Origin: Litomosoides sigmodontis
Lineage: Eukaryota; Nematoda; Chromadorea; Rhabditida; Onchocercidae
Length of the DNA stretch: 64,000 nt
Assembly: GCA_963070105.1 (NCBI GenBank)
Contig: OY718805.1
Coordinates: 682,001 to 746,000, forward strand
Reading direction: 5' to 3'
In this document: positions 39,601 through 56,381 of the stretch, in pieces
Layout: each line of letters opens with the position of its first letter
Numbering within the stretch: position 1 is the first letter of the stretch
Program-made: the position numbers and the translations under genes
The notes under the pieces: generated by a model
What the model saw: only the letters and a program-made list of their open reading frames with translations
What the model was told of the DNA's origin: nothing
Databases searched by the model: none

Positions 39601-41077
39601 AACTGTAAACGAATAATCCATCGCACATCAATCATATTGATTCCTAAAACAGCTAATTAATTATGCAGTTTAATTTTGGTTAAATTAGAAATAATTCAGT
39701 CCAGAGAAGGCTTTTTCAACAGCAAATACGCAATTATTTTCGTTTAAAATCAAAAATATTACTGAAATTGAAGATGCAATTCTCTGAAGTCAATCATTCA
39801 GTCAGCTATCCGTTGTAAATTTTGCAAATTTGCGCTTTATGAACTTAGTTTGCAGACCTTTTTCAGGAATTTTTCAAATAAAAAAAACCTGTCAAAGCGA
39901 ATAACGCTGCTATAGCGATGAATTTATGAATGGACGAATTTTCAATTCCAACAAAACGTGCGGCACTTTCACCAAAGCCAATAGCAACTAACGCAGTTGC
40001 AACAGACTGGCAAAGAAAGTTAAGTAAAACTTGAAAAAAAATGCAGAGAAGGCTGCTGAGATGAGTGATAAATTAGCATTAATTTTTTAAACTGTTTTAA
40101 ATACAGAGAGATCAGATCAATTGTTACCTGCCCAAAAACGTACATTAAGCCAACAGCGCCGCCAATTTGGCCACCAAGTATGTGTGATATAAGAAAATAT
40201 ATACCGCCACTTTGAATTTGACATCGTTCACAAATACCGATGGCGGAAAAGACGGATATTAGTGCGAGTGATGCACAAATCATTAGTAAGATGACTGCGT
40301 TTATTACGCCACCTATTCCCTGCAAAAATTAAATTATCATTTCAAAATGTAGAAAAAATTGCTCACTTGAATTTTTGAAATTATATTTTACCAGGAAAAT
40401 TACAATTTTTGGTTTGAAGGATATTTGCTAATTGATAATTTATTAAATCTAACATTACAATTTGTAGATTGAAATTAAAAAAATGATTTATAAAAATGAT
40501 TTATAGATTGAAATTTTGGATTTAAATTTTAGCAATTGAAGAGTTTAATGAATTCAGCTAACTGAAGAAAAGGGGTAATAACGGAAAGTTAAGTTTAGAT
40601 TTAACTGAAAGAATTATTTGATTTCTTAAATATTACTCAAGTAAACACTAACCACAATCCATCCCATACGAAGAAATACAATAACACCAAAAATGTTAAC
40701 CAAAACGGTGGTAAAAACACCATCCCAAGTACCAAATAGCAACGGTCGAGTGATGAGAAAATTTCTACCAAATTTAATGCTTCAAAAATACGATTTGCAA
40801 TTAATTTAATTAAGTGGATTTTCCGCACGGATAATGGAAAACCATGCATGCGATTAAATCATTTCACAAAATGTTAAAGATTAGAAAAGGGTGAGAAAAC
40901 AGGTTAGGACTGACAAAAGACATAATTGAAAAAGAAAAAGAAATAGAGGAAGAAATAATGGAAATTAAATAAGGTATACTTCTGCCACCAGGGTTCACTG
41001 CTATTATCCTCGAAAAGTTCACGCGAAAACAGCGAATCTGTCGGTTCACGTATTGTTCCGCCTTCTCGGGTAGCCAT
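36661..41077 (-). CDS. SLC12A8-type solute carrier, about 625 aa, 13 exons
   Basis: Exons in coding order: 41077-40980, 40764-40653, 40319-40128, 40006-39889, 39643-39530, 39389-39225, 38864-38789, 38566-38332, 38065-37872, 37826-37660, 37491-37406, 37214-37097, 36863-36661; all phases agree. The protein follows human SLC12A8 along its length: WWQK then [20 protein letters not shown] (first helix), [36 protein letters not shown], the helix with [20 protein letters not shown], then ANKSP, and a C-terminal pair of helices ending in YYYIGR. It is a multi-pass membrane transporter. Human SLC12A8 has been reported, with dispute, to import nicotinamide mononucleotide; the substrate here is unknown. 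The hydrophilic loop between the two halves (exon 37826-37660 and neighbours) is much shorter than in human (714 aa total), which explains the smaller size. Classic KCC/NKCC ion-site conservation was not checked. Confidence 0.92.
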
Positions 41078-41329
41078 TTCAATTCCTACCTCAATTTCTA
41101 CTTTTTTCTTTCTTCATGAAACTATTTTATTGCTGCGTAGACGCAACCTAAAATTACGTGAGCACTGCTAGTTTATTACCATGAAGTTTATTGTAAAATA
41201 ACTTTTTAAATATAAGCGAAAATTGCTGAATGCAACAAAAATTCAATTTCCAGTTCAAATCCAATCATTTAGGGGAAATGTTTCATTTTAGTCCTGAGCG
41301 TTGCAATTATTTGATAGAAATGGCCGACA

Positions 41330-41760
41330 AGATCTGTCCAGTCGAGCCAACTGATCATTTCCAATCCAATTCGCGGTCTTCCCCCCTTTGCATAATTTCA
41401 ACTTTTGTAACGGGAAAATTGAGAAGCGTCAGAGGTGGAGTGGAGATAGCCGTAGCACTCGGTCATTCGCACTTCAAAAAGCGCTCGACAGGACATTGCT
41501 GCTCTGTCGGCCTGCCAGAACGACTCCGCCTATTTACGTAGAGAGCCTAGCAGTGGGATTAGACTTGCGCAAGGCTTCACGCGCTACAATGTGGGATAGG
41601 AAGTAAAAAGCTCCTCGAGCAGAAGTTGTTCGTTTGCCTCATTCGGCCAAATCGATATGCTTACCAGGGAAGCCCAGCCAAGTGAGCTGGACCAGAGAAT
41701 GCAGCAGCGACAATTGATCAGAACTCAACTCAAGCAACTCTCCTCTCTTCTGCTTTTACT
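41330..41760. promoter_or_regulatory. GC-richer upstream region of the SLC12A8-like gene
   Basis: Composition shifts clearly from the AT-rich surroundings, with CG-containing words such as GACTCCGCC. It starts about 250 bases upstream of the predicted ATG at 41077 and ends in a CTCTCT tract. It is a plausible core promoter and 5' UTR; no defined element is identified. Confidence 0.35.
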
Positions 41761-42668
41761 TCTTTTCTCTCTCCTTCCCCTCTCTCTCTCTGTCATGAAA
41801 AGTGATGCCAATTAAACTTTTCGAAATGAATAACACCAAAGTGTAACGCTTTATGGCACTCTCTAAAAGTAGCAAAGAAGTGAGAGTTACGAAAAATTAC
41901 ATTTCGTGTTTTTTCGTCTGTTAAATTTCTTCTAAAAATAATTCACGCAAAATTTGCTGGTAAAATTGTTTTAGAACGGTTTTTCCCTCATTTACTGCAC
42001 AGAGCACGTTGATTTTTGCATTCAACAAAACATCAATCAGAAGCGCAGGAAATATGAAATTCCAATTGGCGTAAATATATATGAATTAAACGTGGTAAAA
42101 GTCAGTTAATTTAGGAGAACTACCATTGTTGAGGGGTATAGGTTTCTGATTATCAGTGTAATTACACGCAAAGTCGAATACGCTTTTGCATTAAGTTTTG
42201 CGCTTCTCCCACTTTTCTTATTTTAAATTGGAAATCGATCGTTGATTTATTTGTTTATGAATAAAGAAAAATACGAAGATATGAGAATGATGAGAAATTG
42301 ATGCTGCAGTATCGGTTGTTATGAAGTCGACCTGAAATGCCATGCGAAAGAGTACAGGTTAATAATGTAGGGCTGAAAAAGTAATCATAACGCTACCAAC
42401 ATCAACAACAAAGCTAGATCACGTGAAACATGTTGTAAAAGCGGTAAAAATAACGATCATGCAAACGATCACGTCAACAGCTACGGTAAGTAGCGTGTAA
42501 GGCAATGCAAATGTCTTTCATCATTTTCCAATTTCCTCATAGAAAAGCTAATCACATCGCTGGTAATTTAATTGACCATTAATTCAATTAACTGATTTGA
42601 TATCAAAGGGAGAAATGAATTCCTATCTAAGCAAATCGTTGAGTGAGCTGAAATGAATTCATAATTGT

Positions 42669-42684
42669 ACACACACACACACAC

Positions 42685-42748
<64 letters not shown>
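42669..42748. repeat. (CA)n microsatellite, about 80 bases
   Basis: A nearly pure CA/AC repeat with one early CG interruption, followed by degenerate units to about 42770. It is the longest simple repeat in the window and likely polymorphic. Confidence 0.97.
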
Positions 42749-42753
<5 letters not shown>

Positions 42754-45700
42754 CATACACACAAGCACGCATTAAGATAGTTCCAAATTTCTTTTTGAAC
42801 TTACGTCATTTATACTTCGGCATTGCTTTCCCTGCTTCCCTTCAGCTCGAAGCTAATTTTTATATGTTCCTATCTATCCATCGCCTGCGTAGGCCACCTG
42901 TTCCACAAGAAATTTGAACAAATCAGATTCCGCAGGTATGCATAATAACAACTAGCACTGATGAGTCCTCTTCTCCTTTTAATAAGTTTGAAATTTCTCT
43001 TCTTCACATCGCAGTTTATGTGCTTCGTTCTTTCTTTGATGCCATGCCATAACACTACGATCAATACTACTTTAAAATCGCTCCTCTTAATTCTTTGAAA
43101 TTTTAAATTAAAATTTTAATAATTTTCAAGCTAAGGTTGACTAACTTAACACTGAATTACCAAATTTTCAACGACTTGAATTTTTGTTGGAAAATGTCAA
43201 TAAATTTTGTGATTGCCAGAAAAATGAGGACGGCAAGCATCAAGAAAATGAAATTTTTAATTTGATCGAAATTTTCAATTTGATCCATGGGGTTCAACAA
43301 TAAGTCATCGTTTGTTTTAGTGGAATATATTATTTGTTACAATTTGAAATTCAACGTCTAAATTTTAAATTGTTGAGGAGAAATGAGAATTTAAAACTGA
43401 AATAAATTTTGTCCCTCAAACGATTTGCCGAATTTTCTTACGCCAAAAAATGAATTAGTTTTCCACAGATAATAAATTGAATTATAACTCACAGTTTACG
43501 TCAATCAATTTTTTTCCTACCAACTTTAAAATTTTTTTCGATTTCCAGCATTTCATCAAAAACAATTGCTGCTTTTTTGGTAGGCACCGCCGATTCTAAT
43601 TGAAATTTTATAAATTTCATTTCATTAAAACTTTCAACAATTCCTGTCTATAGATCACCAACATAATGGCAGCAAAGATTAAGCCTTCCCATCTTGTTTT
43701 TACTAAAAATAGCCAACTAACGTTACATTCTCATTTACTCTTGAACGCATACTTCCACATTTTAGTGCTTTGCTAATTAGCCAATTAATTAACCTTCTCC
43801 TACTAATCAATGAATGCGAAAGCTTCGTAGAATAGCTTAAAATATCTATTTCGCAGTACCAAATTACTGTTTTCATTACTTTAATAATGCACAAGGACAC
43901 CACTTATTAATACTCATTAGCACTGCTTGCTTGTTTACAACTTCTGATTGGATTACAACGTCTCATAATAGTGGCGCCTGACTTAAAATGTGCACATTAC
44001 GTGGGAAGAAATATCAGTGCACGCATACTACGAGGAAAATGTCTTGAATCTTGAGTGTTTTTACAAACACCACGGGAATCGAAATTCTCAAAGTATTTCA
44101 ATAGTTTAAATAGCCTTAATGAGCTCGGTGTTCTGCAATTAATCAAATAATCAATAAGTTTTTAATTTCTCTATAAAATGTGTATCATATGCAATGAATA
44201 AACACAAATATTTAAGTCCGGAAGTTTTTTTTTGAAGAATTAACCTCAAAGTCTTTTTTTGAGAAATTTTCGATTTTCTATGTAAAATTTAGAGTGTCAC
44301 TTTTTGCTAACTTTTCCGAGACGATAGCATAGTGATAACGTCAATGCTGATAATCTGTTGATTTATTTTCCTAAATCAAAATAAAATAACTGCACTTTAT
44401 AAATAAATTGCAAATTTCAATTGACACACATAGCTACGTGGAAAGGAACATGTAGCATGGCAATATTGATCGATAAATCGATAGTTTTTAATTATCTTAT
44501 CAGTTAATTAATTCACCGCTATTTTAAAGTGTTATTCGTTAGAGTTTACGACAAAAACAAGAGCGATTGAAAGAAATTGTTGCGAAATTTTAATAAAAAT
44601 GATGATTTTTTTCTATGTTTTACATTATTTAATGGATTAGTAAAGGGGTTGGGAAGGGCGGAAAAAGAGGCAAATCGTAGGCTATTAATTTGACGGATCG
44701 TTTTTCATTTTCATTTTTTTCCTTTATGTTTCAAAAAGTTGAAAGGCTCAGGCGAAGGCTTACAACAATAACTACAACGATTTAAGGATTTGTATTTTAT
44801 GCAAACAGCTGGCCTTAAACTTACTTAAACTGCCGCAGACCAGTCAGTCGAATATTTACTATGCCAACGATCAATCACTGCTAATTTGTGTTCATCGATT
44901 CTCTCAGTGAAACTTTCAGAAAATATTTTTCTGCATAATCCTCCACTAATAGGATGCTTCTGGAAGTTTTTGCAATTTTCCCCACAAAAGCGCAAAAGCG
45001 AGCCCTCACAGACAGATAATAAATCATTGTGATTTCAGTTAATTAAGGGAACAAATTAAAAACTGACCTTTTCATTATTAATTTTATAGCCTTTTAAAGC
45101 ATAAATTTGAATTTGGCTTTATCCGAAAATTGAATGCATCCTAATGTTTAATAGCAGAAATTGCTGAAAACCAAAAAAAAAGTTTGCTAACAAATTTTAA
45201 TTAAAACAGTAATTTTCTTTAGTAGCTTTGTGTATGCATACAATCAATTTGTCCGACTTGTTCATTTTAAAATTTCATAGATTTTCCACTTGACTTAGTC
45301 ACGTGCCATTTTCCTCTTCTTCCCCGCTGGAGGAGGTTGTTCACATTGATGATAACTGTTGCGGTCAACGTGTATGAGTAATCAGAGCAGAGGGTGAAGT
45401 GAAAAAAACTGAGGAAAAAATGAAGCGTTCCTCCCGAAACTTTTGCAAAAATACATTTCACATTAACCCTCAGCTTTCACTTTTTCATCTAATTTCAACT
45501 TTACTTCATATCACTTTCGACAATGCTCCCTCTTCCCCTCCCCCGCTTATCTCTCCGAAAAATATTAATTTTTAAGATTTGGAATGTTTCAGCCAAAACA
45601 CGTCTTTACATACGCGCATATGCGTAAGTTTATTTTGCTTGCCGTTTTGTTCCTAATTAATATCACATAAGAGATAACAAGTATTGATTGTCCATGTTGC

Positions 45701-46239
45701 ATTTCGCTTTCCTTTAATCTCTGCAATTTGACGCATTTAATGTAAAAGACATCATTTGGTAATTCAATTCAAATTTTACTTCTTTGGTGAAAAATTTTTG
45801 TGAATCGATTAAGTATAACAGTAATGGCTAACATGCGTTTCACCTTTCTTCCTTAAATTTCAAAATTACGACTCGTTACTTAGTGATGCGTATTTGAAAT
45901 TGAAAGGCTAACTTAAAAAGCGCTCTGAGGTTTTAAATAAATTTTGTAATAATATAATTTAACTTTATTCTTAGTTATTAAAAATTTTGCAAGTTAACTT
46001 AGCAGGTTAGCAATTATAAGTTAATCTTTTGATTTAATTCATCATAGTTCTCCAATCATTGTTTGTTTCGTTTTGAAATTATACATTTAAATCTTAGCTA
46101 TTCGCTTCAGCGAGCAATTCATTCATTTCTACCAAATGGCTTCAAATATTAAAATTATTTTTGTAAAAAGCGAAAATGCCTCTTTGTCTTTTCTCTTACA
46201 TTTTTCTCATCGCAACCGTCACATATCAGTGCCATACTA

Positions 46240-46295
46240 CGCCACTCTCTCTCCCCTCTCTTCCCACTCTCTCTCCCTCTCTCTTTCGCTTTCCT
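46240..46295. repeat. CT-rich simple-repeat tract
   Basis: Imperfect CTCTCTCT units upstream of the K2P gene. It opens long frames on both strands that I do not consider genes. Confidence 0.75.
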
Positions 46296-46855
46296 CAACC
46301 ATTTCAATTTTAGTTTTAACTACAAAACACATAAACAAAAAAAGCGAAGAAAAAAGGAAGCCCTTGCTACTTTCAATAATTCCTCTTCGCTTTCTTCGTT
46401 CAACAACGGAAGAAACTTTTCTTTTCTCTCTCATTCTGGCCATTGCCGATAGGTTTCTCTTCAATTTTTAGCTCTCTAATTTAGCTTTATTAATTAGCAA
46501 TTGCCTAATTAGCTCGAAATGACCACACGTAGCTTATGGTTCTTCCGTTTACCATTGTAACGATCAAATATTTCAGCAATTAATCACACTTTGCAGTAAT
46601 GCAATTACATTCTAAATTTAACGCACTTTTTGCTTAAATTTTAAATTTAATTAAATTGTTAAAGATTTAGCACTGATCTCATTTCGTCATTTATTAATTT
46701 CAATAAAATTTCTTAGCAATCCCGGGAAATAATCGCGGAGTTGGCGTGTGTTTATGGCAATTTGCTGGAATATTCTACAAAATTCCCGAGCGGTATCCTG
46801 AAAAAGTGAAGAATTCCGGTAGGGAAGGAAAAGGAGTTTTCACATGTGGCGGTAA

Positions 46856-49910
<3,055 letters not shown>

Positions 49911-52900
49911 GTTGACCGATTAGCCACTCATTTACCATGGAATATGATAAGTTTTAAAACAGTTCATTTTGACAAATTTCAAGCAAGTAAGGCAAAAAAA
50001 ATGCGCTTGGATAAACGTTTTGAATTTTTGCGCGATTGATAATTCCGTCAGTTCGTTGATTTCAGGTATTCAGTACATTTCAACAGTCATTTGGAACATT
50101 CCGATATTGAATCATTAAGACAATCAGATATATTTGAGCAGCAATTTCCCGGTACAAGTACCGCCATTTCCTGAACCTTTTTGTTGGCACTTTATTTCTC
50201 GTTGTTCTTTTTTGAACTCTTTCTGTTTTTGGGAGCTGTCTGAAATGGTATTTCTAGGCAGTTGCATAACAACCTGTTGCTTCCTTCCGAGTAACCGAAC
50301 ACAGAAAGTCGGAATCCGGTTTGATTTATTAATACTTTAAGTTAAATAATTGCTAACCAATTTTCGGCAGCAAAGAATTACCGCAAATTCATGTAGGAGC
50401 ACTAATCCCTCGCAGTTATAATTCTGTCGTTGTAAATTCGTTAATGTAAGTCGTTGTGGAGCACTTCAAAGAGTTACGTCTATATCTTACGTCCAACACA
50501 CTTCAGTTTGCTTATTCATTTGTCAAAGTTCAGTTTCACTGCTTGTTTTCTAATTTCATTTTCATTGTATAAATATTATGTTCAATGAATGGTCCCCAAT
50601 GATATATTGAATTTCACAAACTCTAAAATTAGAGAGTTCATTACGGTGGTAGTTCTATGAGCTGTGACAGGAAGTAATGATTGACCGCTTTGCTGCATTA
50701 AACTGATAAGTACCTTAATTAATTTCTCAACTACTGATAAATTCATCACAAAAATGAGACTAATATTGGTTACAAGTCATTGGAAATTCATTTTTCATTT
50801 TTAAAATTTCCAATTACAAAAGGAATGAGTGGATTCAGGACAGAAAGCATTTCCAACTCAAATATTTCGTAAAATACGAGTGTTTCCTCAGGCAATTTGA
50901 CAATTGATCTGATGGTTATTATCTTCAAAACTCAAATGTTGCAACACTTTCAGCAGTAATATATATGGTCTGAAATTTTTAAATCCAATTTCGCTTGGCC
51001 AAACGCTCAGATTAGCGTGAGAATTGTAATAATTCCATTTTTCCGCGTTCTGCTTAATTCTCAGTAAAACAGCAAAAACTTACCGTTACACAATTGCATA
51101 ATTCTCAATTTCAATAAATCAGTGACAAGGACAGGTAATCGCAATATAAGATGACGTCGCATTTAAAAGAAATTAATGAAAAGAAAATAATTCGGAAATT
51201 TGATAAATCCTCGAAAAGACTTCCTTCCAATTGATCCTATCACATGCAAGCCGTAATTTCCTCTTGCCTTTACTTCTCTTTCTCCCTCAGTGAATTTCTT
51301 TAAACATTCAGAATTTCATATCACGAAGGAAATTAGACGAATATCCATTGCGAAAGTTTATTTTATTAGGCAAGGCCAGAACAATAACATTTTGAAAACA
51401 CAAAGAACAAAATTGAAAGTAAGCTCACTGACAATTCCTTGTCAACGGCTTTAAGTGTGAATTGTCCCAGGAATATCATCGCCATCACACGTCGTTATCA
51501 TTGATACGTTTGCTCATCACTTATTGACTTTTGTGTCATTTGAAAGTTCTCAAGGTTTCTGAGTGGAAACCGAGTGTGGTCATTCATTTTAAATTGCACC
51601 CATAGACTTCGCTAGGCATTTTTCGATGAATTTTAGAAGCAAAAACAAATGAGCAGGAAAAAGTGGAAGCAGTAATCCTCCCTCTCTCTCTCTCTTATCG
51701 CCCCGTTTTTTTAAAAATTACCATTAACTGTAAATTGAAACAATTTAAACAAAAAATTCGCAAATCAATTGGTCCTTAAACGACAATTTTTGTTAAGCTA
51801 TAACTATTCCCCCTAAATTTACTACTTCCTTATCACCAGTGATTCGATATGATATGCTAAACTATCACAATGTATTATTTGAATTATTTCTGGAATGGTT
51901 CGGATTCAATTTAGAATTTTTGAGTAGAATTTTAAATATTTCTGAGTGCAATATCTCACGCAGGCTCCACCTTCAGTAGTAGCTAAGAAGTGGAATAAAC
52001 GGAAAAATTCCGTAAATTAGCAATGTTGCGATATTCGCAAGTTTGGATTAGCGAAGAGGCACCGAGGTGACCAGTCCTGGCGAGTAATCACACCGAAGAC
52101 TTCCAATTTTATCGCGCAAAACCAGCAGCCCTCAGCTTGTCCACACTTCTTCTCCAAGGAGTGATGTGTCCAAGAAGAGACAGGCCTTAAATGGGCCCAC
52201 GCGTTACCTACGCCACTGATGTCTCTCCTGCACTAATTCACTCGCTTTTCTCCATCAGAAGTACATAGCTGCAAGTGGTGGCAATGGGAAAAGTACTTAT
52301 CCTAAATTTTCAAAAGCACACATTTCGTCATAATTGACAACTGCCAAAAATGCTTTCCCACACGTATTTTTACTCCTAGCTAGCTAATTGCGTGAAAATT
52401 CGCACGCCTCACACAGTTAAAATAGTGCATTTTGTACGAAGGAATTGAAACAGTCCAAAGCAGTTCGAAAATACATCTTCAAAGTGCGAAAAAGCGCATA
52501 AGTGAACGCAGGCATTGGTGGCGACGGCATGAATAATATGAGTAGTATTTCAGGCTTACGAGTTTCAGCAATAGTAGTTCACGTGTGCCAGCATTAACAT
52601 CGAGGATATATACTGAAGTGCAATTAAACCGAACTGCATATCTCATTCGCTGATAAGCAATGGAAATTCAGGTTCTCATGCATTCCTTCTTTGCCGCTCT
52701 CCCACTTCACGCATTATAAAATTTATTCATTAAAGAAGCCGGTGGTAATTGGTGCACTTTTATTTGTCGGCCCGTTATTTCAAATTAGACAAAGACCTCG
52801 AAAAGAAATTTCCATTTCCATTTTTCGATTCTTTCTCAGTCGCTGGATGTTTTGATTTTTAGAAAATTCAACCTTCCAGGAGAGAATTGTTTGATGAATG

Positions 52901-53422
52901 GTCGATTGCAAATGAGCCTTCTATCATAATTGTTAGCACTAGGAGGTAATTATCCTCTCACACATAAGTGATTGCACGTGAAGGTGATAATTCAAAATAT
53001 CGAAATGCAATTTTAATTAGGCTCTTTGCTGATGAGATGATTCGTTTATAATTAGCTAATTAGTGAGAAATATTCAACGTTTCCGACTTCTTTGTAACTT
53101 TAATGTTTCACCAGTTGCTGTTAGCTCTTAATTCCACAGCAACTCATGCAGTGAATGTGTTAAGACACGGTAATTCGATCATTTCTCACTCTGAAAAACC
53201 TCTAGCCGCAATTTTTTGTGCTATTTAGGAATAATTACATAAATTGTTTTCGAACTATTCCTTTGATATGTGCGACTTTCTTTGTTCATTCCTTTCCACG
53301 TCCCTTTATGCTAAAACAGAGGAAATGATGCATAGGATGTTGCGGTTCATAATTATTAAATCTTCTAAAATTATTCTTTTTTCAAGAATACATTGAAATT
53401 GCTTTCATGAAATAAGATTAAG

Positions 53423-53462
53423 CGAGAGGAAGAGGGAGAGAGAGAGAGAGGGAAGCGGAGAA
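53423..53462. repeat. (GA)n purine tract
   Basis: Imperfect GAGAGA units, purine-only for most of the length. Confidence 0.8.
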
Positions 53463-54338
53463 AGCGAGAAATGAGCAAGGAAACCTTTGTACTTTCATGC
53501 AATCAATGTTTCAGGCAAATTCATAAAGATAAGAGATTCATGGAAGTGAGCAAAATGCTCGATAAAATACTTGGCCTGGCGCTTATTCTTCGCGTCGTAC
53601 TACAACCTACCTGTTCAGGTATCGCTCCATTTTATCAAAGTTGAAGCACCGCTGAGGAAGGGCAGAACTCATCCGGCACATTGGACGTGCTATGTACACT
53701 ATCGCAAAGTGTCACAAAGTCAAGTGTCAAAGGTCACCGCATGTTATTCCCTCCTTGTTTTGGTTCCTTCAATTTACTGCTGTTATTCCTTTCCGGTTTC
53801 GGAAAGAGGCGAGAAACGTGAGAGAGAACTAAGTTTTTATTAATGAAAAGTAATTTCGATTCCGAAATTCCGCTGTTTCTGAAACTAGAAAGTTTTTGCA
53901 CTGTAGCATGTTGTGAATTGTCGGGTTCTGGCTGTCGTCGTTTGCTAGGAGCGTTCCGGTTCTGTTCCCCAAAGTTGATGGTGAGGAGTAGTGGCCGTTA
54001 ATGCGTCAGAGATCAAGCTAGAAATTTTACCTGCACTGCAGTTTAAGAGAACTGGAGGTTTAAACAAAATGCCGACTTAGTTAATCTAACAGCAAGAAAC
54101 TGGCCAGCGAGAAGGGGCCTAAGATCAGTGCTTTTTCTTGTTCTCAAAAAGGGACGTGAAATCTATACGTATAGTTGACAAAGAATAAAGAGGAAGTGAA
54201 TACATTGGTGAGAACGAATACATTAGAATGACAGCTTACGTGAAAGGTAGGGAGCGTACGTGGCAACCGGTAACATGGAAGGTGATTACGAATCTTCCAG
54301 TTACATTTGAATGAGAGTTAGTTGGATGAGAATGTGTA

Positions 54339-54540
54339 TTGGGCTGTCCAATGACTTTTTCAGTTCCGACTGCTCCGATTTCTCCGCATAACATTTCATA
54401 TGCTAAAGTACCTTTGAAAATGCCGTATTTTGCACAAATTGCAAATTAGTCAAAATGGAGAAAAACGGCGTCATGAAAATTGGTGAGGACCGATCGACAC
54501 TCCGCCATTCTGACGCAGAGGAGTGTGTGGGACTAATCAG
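54339..54540 (+). mobile_element. possible degraded mariner-like element end
   Basis: TTGGGCTGTCCAATGACTTT follows a TA dinucleotide (54337-54338) and resembles the terminal repeat of mariner elements, which often start TTAGG(T/C)TGTCC. The segment to about 54540 is less AT-rich than its flanks. A 34-codon ATG frame at 54454 might be the truncated start of a transposase but shows no motif. I found no matching inverted end nearby, so it is at best a solo end. Confidence 0.25.
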
Positions 54541-56381
54541 AAATCATTTCAGTTCTTAAAATAAGCTTAATTCCTGTCTGGTGCGACCACCCGACCAAGC
54601 ATTCCTACCTTCCTTTCTTATCATTCTATGCTTCAAAAACCATGAATTTCTTTTTAAAACGTTCGCGCTGCAGAAATTTCGCACTGGCAACAACATCCAT
54701 TTGAAATACAAAAGACACATAATTAACTGATCAGTACGGTGATTAATTAAACACAAAAGAGAAAAAACAGCAAAAGTTTGGAAAATATGAATTTGTAATT
54801 TTTCGTCGGTTTTAGGTTACCAATGGAACAAATGCAAATTTTCACCGTTAAGTTGCTTGCTAAGGCGCTAATGGAGCAACGGTGAAGGACGAAATGCGCT
54901 CTTTGCTTATCCATTTACTTATCCATCGAAGGACTAAAAATGAGGAGATTGAGATTTCACTGCTTCGGGCAGCTTGTAATGAGAATTCAAAGGTCACTCT
55001 CCGATTACTTCCTTCCGAACTTACATTTTCTTACAAGCATAAAATTTCATGCAATTTGGCAAAGAATAACAATTGAAGAAACGTTAGTTTCAAATACCAC
55101 CGCAGTACGCAACGGAAAAGAACTGTTTCACCTCGACATTTCCACTTGAATTGGTGAATGAACGAGTAGGATGTGCTCATCTCAATTTGCATAGTTCCTT
55201 CGTTTTAGGCTACTTACAGTACGCTCGAAATTACCTTTTCTAGGAAAAAAATTTCCCCGAAAATGAATTCTTTTTTGTATACGAAAAATGGTGGGAACTT
55301 TTCGAATTCCAACTAAAAATTAAAAATCATGCTGAGGAAGCAAGTATTTTCCCCTGTGCGGTAACAGAAGAAGGCAATTTATTGAATATATGCAATAAGT
55401 AAGTGGGAAAGTTATGCGAATTTTTTTTACGAACTTCGAAAGCAAAGGAAAGGCATAACCCACGTAAAAGTACAGCCGTCGTAAGGACTACAATAGTTTT
55501 GTTTGTCTTAGATCAACACTTTTTCAAGCAAAAAAATACCTCCTATTCAGTTCAATCTTGAATTAAATTGACTTGTTGTCACTGCCAACATCATATTTTA
55601 TCAATCACTACTGATATGATCCGTGTCATTGCAAGCTTGTTAAGTTTCATTGAATTAGGATTTTTTTAGAGTCTGTTTGTTCGCTGAGACTTTACAAATA
55701 CATTGTTCTACATTAGAGGATTTTATTCATTAGCAGTGAATTCGTCGGAAATTCAAACACTGCCAATTGTTGATAAGACAATTGAACTTGAATTGACCTG
55801 TTCACTGCTATTTCTTCAGCGAATGGCTAATATTCTCTCAAAATTTGTGCGGAAATTTGTTTTCCTTTTTAAGAAATCAAAAGTTCAAAGGAAGCAGTTC
55901 TAAGAACAGGTAGGTTTCACTATTTCCTGTTATTTACGGAAGTGTGAAAAGAAATTTTTAGGAAAAGCCGATATTTTACTGCAATCTATCCAACTAAGAC
56001 GGGTTCTTTCATTTTTCAATTTTCGGCTGGATCAAAGAGATTCTACAAATAGTGGAGGAAGAGCAAGCGAAATGTAAGATCATTTTGCACATCGGAATAG
56101 TAAATAGTTTTCCAACAATTTCAATTCGTTAAATTCAATTACATTAAACCAATAAACCGTAATGTTGCAATGAAATCATCAATGAAAATGCATAAATCAA
56201 GAGAAAACGAAACAACAAAAGCTATGCGACATTCTGAAATCAAAATAATAATAAATTAGAGAAATATGCATGAATTACAAAATTTTGCACATTTTCTCAC
56301 GTTCGCTATAGTGCCGAAAAATATGTAATGGAACGTGCTCTGACGTGAAATCTTAATTCAATTCAATTCAATCATTCCATC

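Larger units (their letters stand above)
49911..56381. other. 6.5 kb convergent intergenic region
   Basis: Between the stops of the K2P channel and neprilysin. It is AT-rich with a GC-richer patch at 52030-52260. Open frames (for example 53571-53843 and 54882-55149) have no recognisable family and no splice support. It contains a GA-repeat tract and a mariner-like end, listed separately. No tRNA or snRNA recognised. Confidence 0.55.

Noticed and set aside
42568..42768. 66-codon minus-strand frame encoding Cys-Val repeats
   Set aside because: It is a translation of the CA microsatellite.
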